The notes under the pieces were generated by a model that was not told where the DNA came from, did no database searches, and was given only the letters and a program-made list of their open reading frames with translations. This document shows, in pieces, positions 10,020-20,384 of a stretch of DNA of 64,000 nucleotides (its first letter is position 1; every line of letters starts with the position of its first letter). A program made the translations under genes and the position numbers. Source of the stretch: Zea mays (lineage: Eukaryota; Streptophyta; Magnoliopsida; Poales; Poaceae); the NCBI RefSeq assembly GCF_902167145.1, contig NC_050104.1, positions 101,505,849 to 101,569,848 on the forward strand, read 5' to 3'.

Positions 10020-10609
10020 ACCCCTAGGCGCATGGAGGAGGACACCAAGCATTCCTACAACATTCCTAAGCACCAAGACATCGATCTCACGCATTCGTTT
10101 CATTGTGATAGCATATAGAGCTCTTGTGGAGTTGTGAACTCTTTGAGTTGTGTTGCGAGCTCTTGCTGCTGCTTGTGTGCGTGTTGTTGCTCTGATCTTT
10201 TGAAGTCTTGTGTGCGTTGCTCATTCCCATCCTTGCTCTGTGTTTCTTTGTGAACTTCTATTGTAAGGGCGAGAGGCTCCAAGTTGTGGAGATTCCTCGC
10301 AAACGGGATTGAGAAAAAGCAAGCAAAACACCGTGGTATTCAAGTGGGTCTTTGGACCACTTGAGAGGGGTTGATTGCAACCCTCGTCCGTAGGGACGCC
10401 ACAACGTGGAGTAGGCAAGCGTTGGTCTTGGCCGAACCACGGGATAAACCACTGTGTCATCTCTGTGTTTGATATCTTGTGGTATTGTGTTTTGTTGAGA
10501 CTCCTCTCTAGCCACTTGGCAATAATTGTGCTAACACTTAACGAGTTTTTGTGGCTATAAGTTTAAGTTTTACAGGATCACCTATTCACCCCCCCTCTAG
10601 GTGCTCTCA

Positions 10610-10625
10610 ATTGGTATCAGAGCCG
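10610..10625 (+). other. Element C primer-binding site (initiator tRNA-Met type)
   Basis: ATTGGTATCAGAGCCG directly follows the 5' LTR. TGGTATCAGAGC is complementary to the 3' end of plant initiator tRNA-Met and primes minus-strand synthesis in most plant copia elements. Confidence 0.93.
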
Positions 10626-10659
10626 TTCTCTTCAAGAAAGGGACTAACCGCCCGAAGAG

Positions 10660-13068
10660 ATGGATCCTAAGGGGAAGGGAATCGTGATCAACGATAAGGA
10701 GAAGGAGTCCTTCGTCAACGAGCCCAAAGATGACAAGCCTACCGACTCCGGCTCGGGCCATAGACGGAAGGAAGGGAAGAAGAAGAAGACAAGGCGCATC
10801 AAGGAGATCGTCTACTACGACGACAGCGACGAATCTTCCTCTTCCCAAAAGGACAACGACGACAACGACTATGGCAAACAAAAGACGGTTAATTCAAACT
10901 TTTCTTTTGATTATTCGCGCATTCCGCATAGCTCAAATGCTCATTTGCTCCCCATTCCGCTTGGCAAGCCTCCTCACTTTGATGGAGAGGACTACGGATT
11001 TTGGAGTCACAAAATGCGTACTCACCTATTTTCTCTCCATCCAAGCATTTGGGAGATTGTGGAAAGTGGAATGAAATTTGATAGCTCGGATAGCCCTTCG
11101 TTTATTAATGAACAGATCCATAAAAATGCACAAGCTACTACTGTGTTGCTAGCCTCTTTGTGCAGGGACGAGTATCACAAGGTGAGCGGCTTGGACAATG
11201 CCAAGCAGATTTGGGACATCCTCAAGATCTCTCATGAGGGGAATGATGTCACCTTACTCACCAAGATGGAATTGGTGGAAGGCGAGCTCGGACGATTCGC
11301 AATGATAAGGGGCGAGGAGCCGACACAAACATACAACCGGCTCAAGATCCTTATCAACAAAATAAGGAGCTACGGAAGCACGCGATGGACGGATCACGAC
11401 GTCGTCCGCCTAATGCTAAGGTCATTTACCGTTCTTGATCCTCACTTGGTGAACAATATTCGTGAAAATCCTAGGTACATCAATATGTCGCCCGAAGAAA
11501 TTCTTGGAAAATTTGTAAGCGGGCGAATGATGATCAAGGAGGCGAGGTACGTGGACGACGCGTTAAATGGCCCAATCCATGAGCCTCTACCCATTGCTCT
11601 CAAGGCAACAAGGAGAAAGGAGGCGCTACCCAGCAAGGTGGCGCAAATTGAGGCGGCCGGTCTTAATGATGAAGAAATGGCCCTCATCATCAAAAGATTC
11701 AAGACGGCACTAAAGGGTCGCAAGGGACAGCCAAGCAAGACTAAGACCAAGGGAAAGCGATCATGCTTCAAATGCGGTAAGCTTGGTCATTTTATTGCTA
11801 ACTGTCCCGACAATGATAGTGACCAGGAACACGGGAACAAGAGGGAAAAGAAGAAGCATTACAAGAAGGCCAAGGGCGAGGCACATATCGGAAAGGAGTG
11901 GGATTCGGATTGCTCCTCCTCCGACTCCGACAATGAAGGACTCGCCGCCACTGCCTTCAACAAGTCATCCCTCTTCCCCAACGAGCGTCACACATGCCTT
12001 ATGGCAAGGGAGAAGAAGGTATGTAATCAAAACAATGTCACTTATGATTCTTCCAGTGATGATGAGTCTAGTGATGATGAAATAGATTACTCTAGTTTGT
12101 TCAAGGGATTGGATAGAACTAAAGTAGATAAAATTAATGAATTGATTGATGCCTTGAATGAAAAAGATAGACTCTTAGAAAAACAAGAGGATCTTTTGTA
12201 TGAAGAGCATGACAAATTTGTAGAGGCACAAAAATCTTATGCTTTAGAAGTTAAAAGAAATGAAGTGCTTTCTAGTGAACTATCTTCTTGTCATGAAACC
12301 ATTGCTACTTTAAAGAGTGTTAATGATGACTTAAATGCTAAACTAGAAGTAGCTAGTAAATCTAATTCTTGTGTAGAACATGTTGAGATTTGCACTAGGT
12401 GTAAAGATTTCGATAAAGATTTCGATGTTGATGCTTGTAGTGATCATTTAGTTTCAATTTCTAAATTAACTGAGGAATTGGCTAGTCTTAATGCCCAACT
12501 TAAGACTAGCAAGAATGAATTTGATAAACTAAAATTTGCAAGGGATGCCTACATGATCGGTAGACACCCCTCAATTAAGGATGGACTTGGCTTCAAGAGG
12601 GAAGCCAAGAACTTAACAAGCCATAAGGCTCCCATCCCCGCTAAGGAGAAAGGGAAGGCCCCTATGGCTACTAGTGCTAAAAAGAACCATGCCTTTTTGT
12701 ATCATGATAGGAGACAAACTAGAAATGCTTATAGGAGTTATAATGCTTATGATGATTTTGACTCTCATGCCATGTTTGCTTCTAGTTCTTCCTATATGCA
12801 TGGTAGAAATATGTCTAGGAAAAATGCTATTCGTCATATGCCTAGAAAGAATATTATTCATGCTCCTAGGAAAGTAGTAAATGAACCTTCTACAATATAT
12901 CATGCTTTGAATGCTTCCTTTGCTATTTGTAGAAAGGATAGGAAAATAGTTGCTAGGAAGTTAGGGGCAAGATGCAAGGGAGATAAAACTTGCATTTGGG
13001 TCCCTAAGGATATTTGTGCTAACCTTGTAGGACCCAACATGAGTTGGGTACCTAAAACCCAAGTCTAA
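10660..13068 (+). CDS. Element C gag
   Basis: An intact 802-aa frame starting at the first ATG after the primer site. It has a charged Lys/Glu/Asp/Ser N-terminus and then the UBN2-type gag core (L-G-K-P-P-H-F-D-G, W-S-H-K-M) at about residues 100-330. One CCHC zinc knuckle, C-F-K-C-G-K-L-G-H-F-I-A-N-C, starts at residue 369. A long coiled-coil-like Glu/Lys/Asp-rich segment and a basic tail follow. The extended C-terminal half is typical of Sirevirus gag. It forms the particle and binds RNA. The stop TAA (13066-13068) comes 13 nt before TTGCAG|GT, and pol is in another frame. Confidence 0.95.
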   Translation: MDPKGKGIVINDKEKESFVNEPKDDKPTDSGSGHRRKEGKKKKTRRIKEIVYYDDSDESSSSQKDNDDNDYGKQKTVNSNFSFDYSRIPHSSNAHLLPIPLGKPPHFDGEDYGFWSHKMRTHLFSLHPSIWEIVESGMKFDSSDSPSFINEQIHKNAQATTVLLASLCRDEYHKVSGLDNAKQIWDILKISHEGNDVTLLTKMELVEGELGRFAMIRGEEPTQTYNRLKILINKIRSYGSTRWTDHDVVRLMLRSFTVLDPHLVNNIRENPRYINMSPEEILGKFVSGRMMIKEARYVDDALNGPIHEPLPIALKATRRKEALPSKVAQIEAAGLNDEEMALIIKRFKTALKGRKGQPSKTKTKGKRSCFKCGKLGHFIANCPDNDSDQEHGNKREKKKHYKKAKGEAHIGKEWDSDCSSSDSDNEGLAATAFNKSSLFPNERHTCLMAREKKVCNQNNVTYDSSSDDESSDDEIDYSSLFKGLDRTKVDKINELIDALNEKDRLLEKQEDLLYEEHDKFVEAQKSYALEVKRNEVLSSELSSCHETIATLKSVNDDLNAKLEVASKSNSCVEHVEICTRCKDFDKDFDVDACSDHLVSISKLTEELASLNAQLKTSKNEFDKLKFARDAYMIGRHPSIKDGLGFKREAKNLTSHKAPIPAKEKGKAPMATSAKKNHAFLYHDRRQTRNAYRSYNAYDDFDSHAMFASSSSYMHGRNMSRKNAIRHMPRKNIIHAPRKVVNEPSTIYHALNASFAICRKDRKIVARKLGARCKGDKTCIWVPKDICANLVGPNMSWVPKTQV

Positions 13069-13081
13069 ATTTGCCTTGCAG

Positions 13082-16000
13082 GTTTATGCATCCGGGGGTT
13101 CAAGCTGGATTATCGACAGCGGATGCACAAACCATATGACGGGGGAGAAGAAGATGTTCACCTCCTACGTCAAGAATAAGGATTCCCAAGATTCAATCAT
13201 ATTCGGTGATGGGAATCAAGGCAAGGTAAAAGGGTTAGGTAAAATTGCAATTTCAAATGAGCACTCTATCTCTAATGTATTTTTAGTAGAGTCTCTCGGA
13301 TATAATTTGCTATCGGTTAGTCAATTATGCAATATGGGATATAACTGTCTATTTACAAATGTAGATGTGTCTGTCTTTAGAAGAAGTGATGGTTCACTAG
13401 CTTTTAAGGGTGTATTAGACGGCAAACTTTACTTAGTTGATTTTGCAAAAGAAGAAGCCGGTCTAGATGCATGCTTAATAGCTAAGACTAGCATGGGCTG
13501 GTTGTGGCATCGCCGCTTAGCACATGTGGGGATGAAGAACCTTCACAAGCTTCTAAAGGGAGAACACGTGATAGGTTTGACTAACGTGCAATTCGAAAAA
13601 GATAGACCTTGTGCAGCTTGTCAAGCAGGTAAACAAGTGGGAGGAGCACATCACAGCAAGAATGTGATGACCACTTCAAGACCTCTGGAGCTGCTGCATA
13701 TGGACCTCTTCGGACCAGTCGCCTATCTGAGCATAGGAGGAAGTAAGTATGGTCTAGTTATTGTTGATGACTTTTCCCGCTTCACTTGGGTGTTCTTTTT
13801 GCAGGATAAGTCTGAAACCCAAGGGACCCTCAAGCGCTTCCTCAGGAGAGCTCAAAACGAGTTTGAGCTCAAGGTGAAGAAGATAAGGAGCGACAACGGG
13901 TCCGAGTTCAAGAACCTTCAAGTGGAGGAGTTCCTTGAGGAGGAGGGGATCAAGCACGAGTTTCTCCGCTCCCTACACACCACAACAAAATGGTGTGGTA
14001 GAGAGGAAGAACAGAACACTAATCGATATGGCGAGGACGATGCTTGGAGAATTCAAGACCCCCGAGCGCTTTTGGTCGGAAGCCGTGAACACGGCTTGCC
14101 ACGCCATCAACAGGGTCTACCTTCACCGCCTCCTCAAGAAGACTTCGTATGAGCTGCTAACCGATAACAAACCCAATGTATCTTACTTTCGTGTATTTGG
14201 GAGCAAGTGCTACATTCTAGTGAAGAAAGGTAGAAATTCTAAGTTTGCTCCCAAAGCTGTAGAAGGGTTTTTGTTAGGTTATGACTCAAATACAAAGGCG
14301 TATAGAGTCTTCAACAAATCATCGGGTTTGGTTGAAGTCTCTAGCGACGTTGTATTTGATGAGACTAATGGCTCTCCAAGAGAGCAAGTTGTTGATTGTG
14401 ATGATGTAGATGAAGAAGATGTTCCGACGGCCGCTATACGAACAATGGCGATTGGAGAAGTGCGGCCACAGGAACAAGATGAACGAGATCAACCTTCTTC
14501 CTCAACTATGGTGCATCCCCCAACTCAAGACGATGAACAGGTTCATCAACAGGAGGCGTGTGATCAAGGGGGAGCACAAGATGATCATGTGATGGAGGAA
14601 GAAGCGGAACCGGCACCTCCAACCCAAGTTCGAGCGATGATTCAAAGGGATCATCCCGTCGACCAAATTCTGGGTGACATTAGCAAGGGAGTAACTACTC
14701 GGTCTCGATTAGTTAATTTTTGTGAACATTACTCCTTTGTCTCTTCTATTGAGCCTTTCAGGGTAGAAGAGGCCTTGCTAGATCCGGACTGGGTGTTGGC
14801 CATGCAAGAGGAGCTCAATAACTTCAAGAGAAATGAAGTTTGGACACTGGTGCCTCGTCCCAAGCAGAATGTTGTGGGAACCAAGTGGGTGTTCCGCAAC
14901 AAACAAGACGAGCACGGAGTGGTGACGAGGAACAAGGCTCGACTTGTGGCAAAAGGTTATGCCCAAGTCGCAGGTTTGGACTTTGAGGAGACCTTTGCTC
15001 CTGTGGCTAGGCTAGAGTCCATTCGTATCTTGCTAGCATATGCCGCTCACCATTCTTTCAGGTTGTTCCAAATGGATGTGAAGAGCGCTTTCCTCAACGG
15101 GCCAATCAAGGAGGAGGTGTACGTGGAGCAACCCCCTGGCTTCGAGGATGAACGGTACCCCGACCACGTGTGTAAGCTCTCTAAGGCGCTCTATGGACTT
15201 AAGCAAGCCCCAAGAGCATGGTATGAATGCCTTAGAGACTTCTTAATTGCTAATGCTTTCAAGGTTGGGAAAGCCGATCCAACTCTTTTTACAAAGACGT
15301 GTGATGGTGATTTGTTTGTGTGCCAAATTTATGTCGATGACATAATCTTTGGTTCTACTAACCAAAAGTCTTGTGAAGAGTTTAGCAGGGTAATGACGCA
15401 GAAATTCGAGATGTCGATGATGGGCGAGTTGAACTACTTCCTAGGGTTCCAAGTGAAGCAACTCAAGGATGACACCTTTATCTCCCAAACGAAGTACACG
15501 CAAGATCTGCTAAAGCGGTTTGGGATGAAGGACGCCAAGCCCGCAAAGACTCCGATGGGAACCGACGGACACACCGACCTCAACAAAGAAGGTAAGTCCG
15601 TTGATCAAAAAGCATACCGGTCAATGATAGGGTCATTACTTTACTTATGTGCTAGTAGACCGGATATTATGCTTAGCGTATGCATGTGTGCTAGATTTCA
15701 ATCTGATCCTAAGGAATGTCACTTAGTGGCAGTGAAGCAAATCCTTAGATATTTAGTTGCTACGCCTTGCTTCGGGCTCTGGTATCCAAAGGGGTCTACC
15801 TTTGACTTGATTGGATATTCAGATTCCGACTATGCTGGATGTAAGGTCGATAGGAAGAGTACATCGGGGACGTGCCAATTCTTAGGAAGGTCCCTGGTGT
15901 CGTGGAAATCTAAGAAACAAACCTCCGTTTCCCTATCCACCGCTGAGGCCGAGTACGTTGCCGCAGGACAGTGTTGCGCGCAACTACTTTGGATGAGGCA

Positions 16001-16283
16001 AACCCTCAGGGACTTTGGCTACAATCTGAGAAAAGTCCCACTCCTATGTGATAATGAGAGTGCTATCCGCATGGCGGAAAATCCTGTTGAACACAGCCGC
16101 ACAAAGCACATAGACATCCGGCATCACTTTTTGAGAGACCACCAGTAAAAGGGAGATATCGAAGTGTTTCATGTTAGCACCGAGAACCAGCTAGCCGATA
16201 TCTTTACCAAGCCTCTAGATGAGAAGACCTTTTGCAGGCTGCGTAGTGAGCTAAATGTCTTAGATTCGCGGAACTTGGATTGA
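13082..16283 (+). pseudogene. Element C pol (protease, integrase, RT, RNase H), two lesions
   Basis: Domains in order: aspartic protease with D-S-G-C-T-N-H-M; GAG_pre-integrase H-R-R-L-A-H-V-G with C-x2-C; integrase with D-D-F-S-R-F-T-W and S-D-N-G-S-E-F; RT with [11 protein letters not shown] and Y-V-D-D; RNase H with S-T-A-E-A-E-Y. An extra T in the run at 13961-13963 (element B has one T fewer) shifts the frame inside integrase. A CAA-type codon is TAA at 16146-16148 in RNase H. Both lesions look recent. There is no ATG at the start, so expression probably depends on a fusion to gag. Confidence 0.93.
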
Positions 16284-17050
16284 ATTGTAGCATACATGTG
16301 TTTATGCCTTTGATCATGGTCTTTCTGCATTTTGTTGCTTATTGTGGTGCTCAAGTTGTACAAACCCTCCCCGGACCTCACAAGTCCGTTGCAAAGTGAT
16401 GCACATGTTTAGGGGGAGATGTGTTACAACTTGACCCTTTGAGACTAACCATATGCTTGAGTTTGCTTGATTTAGTCTCAAAGGAGAATTGAAAGAGAAA
16501 AGGTGGACTTGGACCATGAAAGACTTCCACTGCACTCCGATGAGAGGGTAACTAATTCCAAGTTCATCTCATGAACTCTTATTGCCATTTGCTCTTAATT
16601 GAAGATTTTGGTGAGGCAATGGGGTTAAAGGGCCAAGATTGATTCCGTTTTGGTGCTTGATGCCAAAGGGGGAGAAAATAAAGGCCAAAGTGAAAAATGG
16701 ATCAGCTACCACTTGAGAAATTTTGAAAATAGTAGAATAGAGCTTTTGGTTTGTCAAAAGTTGGTGTCTTGGGCTTCTTGTGGGGAGAAGTAGTGATTAT
16801 GGAAAAAGGGGGAGTTTTTGAAATCTGTGATCAATCTCTTTTGAATGACTCTCTTTATGCTTCAACATGTGTGTTTGACTTAGAGAAAGAGATTTGAGTT
16901 TGATTTGCAAAAACAAACCAAGTGGTGGCAAAGGATGATCCATATATGCCAAAATTGAATAAAACTCAAATTTATTTTATTTGAAGTGATTTTGCGCTTG
17001 TTCTAGTTGCTTTATGTTGTGTTGGCATAAATCACCAAAAAGGGGGAGAT
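16284..17050 (+). other. Element C pol-to-LTR spacer with multiple polypurine tracts
   Basis: No env-like open frame is visible. Purine tracts of the form AAAGGGGGAG occur at about 16410, 16665 and 16803, and finally AAAAAGGGGGAGA at 17038-17049, one base before the 3' LTR. The last is the expected functional plus-strand primer. Confidence 0.85.
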
Positions 17051-18321
17051 TGAAAGGGAAATGTGCCCTTGGGCCATTTCTAAGTATTTTGGTGATTGAG
17101 TGCCAACACAAGTGCTTAAATGTAAATCTATGCCCATGGATGGACAAGTTGCAAATCACGAGTAAAGGTATGTTTCTAAGCCTTAGTACATTGGTTTTGT
17201 GTACTAATATACCTATCTAAGTGTTAGAAACAGAAAGAAGAAAGAAGAGAAGAGTTGGCTGTGTACAGCCAGAAGGCTGTTTCGGTCTGGGTCACCGGAC
17301 TGTCCGGTGGTGCACCGGACAGTGTCCGGTGCGCCAGGCTGCCTCGGGCGAAGAGGCCGCTCTCGGGAATTTGCCGACGGCGTACGGCTATAATTCACCG
17401 GACTGTCCGGTGTACACCGGACTGTCCGGTGAGCCAACGGTCGACCGGGCCAACGGTCGACCGCGCGATCTGCGCGAGACACGTGGCCGAGCCAACGGTC
17501 GGAAGGGGGCACCGGACTGTCCGGTGTGCACCGGACATGTCCGGTGCGCCATCGGCTCCCAGATCTCCAACGGTCTGCAACGGTCGACTGCGCTGTTTAT
17601 GGAAATAAATCGGGCACCGGACAGTGTCCGGTGTGCACCGGACTGTCCGGTGCGCCCGACGACAGAAGGCAAGGATGGCCTTCCAGATTTGTTCTCAACG
17701 GCTCCTAGCTGCCTTGGGGCTATAAAAGGGACCCCTAGGCGCATGGAGGAGGACACCAAGCATTCCTACAACATTCCTAAGCACCAAGACATTGATCTCA
17801 CGCATTCGTTTCATTGTGATAGCATATAGAGCTCTTGTGGAGTTGTGAACTCTTTGAGTTGTGTTGCGAGCTCTTGCTGCTGCTTGTGTGCGTGTTGTTG
17901 CTCTGATCTTTTGAAGTCTTGTGTGCGTTGCTCATTCCCATCCTTGCTCTGTGTTTCTTTGTGAACTTCTATTGTAAGGGCGAGAGGCTCCAAGTTGTGG
18001 AGATTCCTCGCAAACGGGATTGAGAAAAAGCAAGCAAAACACCGTGGTATTCAAGTGGGTCTTTGGACCACTTGAGAGGGGTTGATTGCAACCCTCGTCC
18101 GTAGGGACGCCACAACGTGGAGTAGGCAAGCGTTGGTCTTGGCCGAACCACGGGATAAACCACTGTGTCATCTCTGTGTTTGATATCTTGTGGTATTGTG
18201 TTTTGTTGAGACTCCTCTCTAGCCACTTGGCAATAATTGTGCTAACACTTAACGAGTTTTTGTGGCTATAAGTTTAAGTTTTACAGGATCACCTATTCAC
18301 CCCCCCCTCTAGGTGCTCTCA
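17051..18321 (+). repeat. Element C, 3' LTR
   Basis: 1271 bp, nearly identical to the 5' LTR. Differences seen by eye: G/T near 17292, G/A near 17460, A/G near 17654, C/T near 17792, and one extra C in the C-tract before the end. It ends …AGGTGCTCTCA, followed by GGAAG, the right target duplication. Confidence 0.95.
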
Positions 18322-20371
18322 GGAAGGCACTTTTCACGTCCATTTGATAAAGCTTAAAGCCATGGTAAGTAGCATAGGCCAATAATATGCGAATTGACTC
18401 AAGCCTAGCTACGGGTGCATAGGTTTCACCGAAATCCAAACCTTCGACTTGGGAGTATCCCTTGGCCACAAGTCGAGCTTTGTTCCTTGTCACCACACCA
18501 TGCTCGTCTTGCTTGTTGCGGAAGACCCATTTGGTTCCTACAACATTTTGATTAGGACGTGGAACTAAATGCCATACCTCATTCCTCGTGAAGTTGTTGA
18601 GCTCCTCTTGCATCGCCACCACCTAATCTGAATCTTGAAGTGCTTCCTCTACCCTGTGTGGCTCAATAGAGGAAACAAACGAGTAATGTTCACAAAAATG
18701 AGCAACACGAGATCGAGTGGTTACCCCCTTATGAATGTCGCCGAGGATGGTGTCGACGGGGTGATCTCGTTGGATTGCTTGGTGGACTCTTGGGTGTGGC
18801 GGTCTTTGCTCTTCATCCTCCTTGTCTTGATCATTTGCATCTCCCCCTTGATCTATGCCATCATCTTGAGGTGGCTCATTTGATTGATCTACTTCTTCAT
18901 CAACTTGAGCCTCTTCCTCATTTTGAGTTGGTGGAGATGCTTGCGTGGAGGAGGATGGTTGATCTTGTGCATTTGGAGGCTCTTCGGATTCCTTAGGACG
19001 CACATCCCCAATGGACATGTTCCTTAGCGCGATGCATGGAGCCTCTTCATCACCTATCTCATCAAGATCAACTTGCTCTACTTGAGAGCCGTTAGTTTCA
19101 TCAAACACAACGTCACATGAGACTTCAACTAGTCCAGTGGACTTGTTAAAGACCCTATATGCCCTTGTGTTTGAGTCATAACCAAGTAAAAATCCTTCTA
19201 CAGTCTTAGGAGCAAATTTAGATTTTCTACCTCTTTTAACAAGAATAAAGCATTTGCTACCAAAGACTCTAAAATATGAAATGTTGGGCTTTTTACCGGT
19301 TAGGAGTTCATATGATGTCTTCTTGAGGATTCGGTGTAGATACAACCGGTTGATGGCGTAGCAAGCGGTGTTGACCGCCTCCGCACAAAACCGATCCGAA
19401 GTTTTGTACTCATCAAGCATGGTTCTTGCCATATCCAATAGAGTTCGATTCTTCCTCTCCACTACACCATTTTGTTGTGGCGTGTAGGGAGAAGAGAACT
19501 CATGCTTGATCCCTTCCTCCTCAAGAAAGCCTTCGATTTGAGAGTTCTTGAACTCCGTCCCGTTGTCGCTTCTAATTTTCTTGATCCTTAAACCGAACTC
19601 ATTTTGAGCCCGTCTTAAGAATCCCTTTAAGGTCTCTTGGGTTTGAGATTTTTCCTGCAAAAAGAATACCCAAGTGAAGCGAGAATAATCATCCACAATA
19701 ACTAGACAGTACTTACTCCCGCCGATGCTTATATAAGCAATCGGGCCGAATAGGTCCATGTGTAGGAGCTCCAGTGGTCTGTCGGTCGTCATGATGTTCT
19801 TGTGTGGATGATGAGTGCCAACTTGCTTCCCTGCTTGGCATGCGCTACAAATTCTGTCTTTCTCAAAATGAACATTTGTTAGTCCTAAAATGTGCTCTCC
19901 CTTTAGAAGCTTATGAAGATTCTTCATCCCAACATGTGCTAGTCGGCGATGCCAGAGCCAGCCCATGTTAGTCTTAGCAATTAAGCATGTGTCGAGTTCA
20001 GCTCTATCAAAATCTACTAAGTATAGCTGACCCTCTAACACACCCTTAAATGCTATTGAATCATCACTTCTTCTAAAGACAGTGACACCTACATCAGTAA
20101 AAAGACAGTTGTAGCCCATTTGACATAATTGAGATACAGAAAGCAAGTTGTAATCTAAAGAATCAACAAGAAAAACATTGGAAATAGAGTGGTCAGGAGA
20201 TATAGCAATTTTACCAAGACCTTTGACCAAACCTTGATTTCCATCCCCGAATGTGATCACTCTTTGGGGATCTCGGTTTTTCTCATATGAGGAGAACATC
20301 TTTTTCTCCCCAGTCATGTGGTTTGTGCACCCGCTGTCGAGTATCCAACTTGAGCCCCCGGATGCATAAAC
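18322..20371 (-). pseudogene. Element D pol, 5' half (protease, integrase, start of RT)
   Basis: On the minus strand the frame opens after TTTTGTAG|GT at 20371. It carries protease (D-S-G-C-T-N-H-M), the H-R-R-L-A-H-V-G pre-integrase motif, integrase (D-D-Y-S-R-F-T-W, S-D-N-G-T-E-F, V-V-E-R-K-N-R) and the start of RT up to Q-M-D-V-K-S-A-F-L. The conserved Trp codon in the stretch before RT is TAG here (near 18623-18625), a G-to-A nonsense change. The frame then continues to the insertion point of element C. No other break is seen. Confidence 0.93.
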
Positions 20372-20384
20372 CTACAAAACAAGT

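Larger units (their letters stand above)
9340..10609 (+). repeat. Element C, 5' LTR
   Basis: 1270 bp from TGAAAGGGAAATGTGCC to …AGGTGCTCTCA. Eight palindromes of the CACCGGACTGTCCGGTG type lie at 9582-9941. A strong TATA box, CTATAAAAGGG, follows at 10009-10019, so transcription should start at about 10040 and R/U5 run from there to 10609. It would drive the full-length element RNA. Confidence 0.95.
9340..18321 (+). mobile_element. Element C: Ji-like Ty1-copia (Sirevirus lineage), full length
   Basis: An 8982-bp element with LTRs at 9340-10609 and 17051-18321, a primer site, gag, pol, a purine tract and a perfect target duplication GGAAG (9335-9339 and 18322-18326). By eye the LTRs differ at four positions plus one C-tract indel. 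With the commonly used grass rate of 1.3e-8 per site per year this is roughly 0.1 million years. It inserted into the RT part of element D in opposite orientation and is the innermost and youngest layer of the left stack. Pol carries a frameshift and a stop, so it depends on other elements for movement. Confidence 0.95.

Noticed and set aside
13060..13090. One programmed +1 or -1 frameshift as the general route from gag to pol
   Set aside because: Pol is offset by +1 in C and D but by +2 in E, and pol starts after a gag stop and an AG in all. A single shift type does not fit.
16284..17050. env-like gene between pol and the 3' LTR, as in some Sireviruses
   Set aside because: The spacers of B, C and D contain no open frame beyond about 70 codons and no membrane-protein pattern; for E this region is outside the window.
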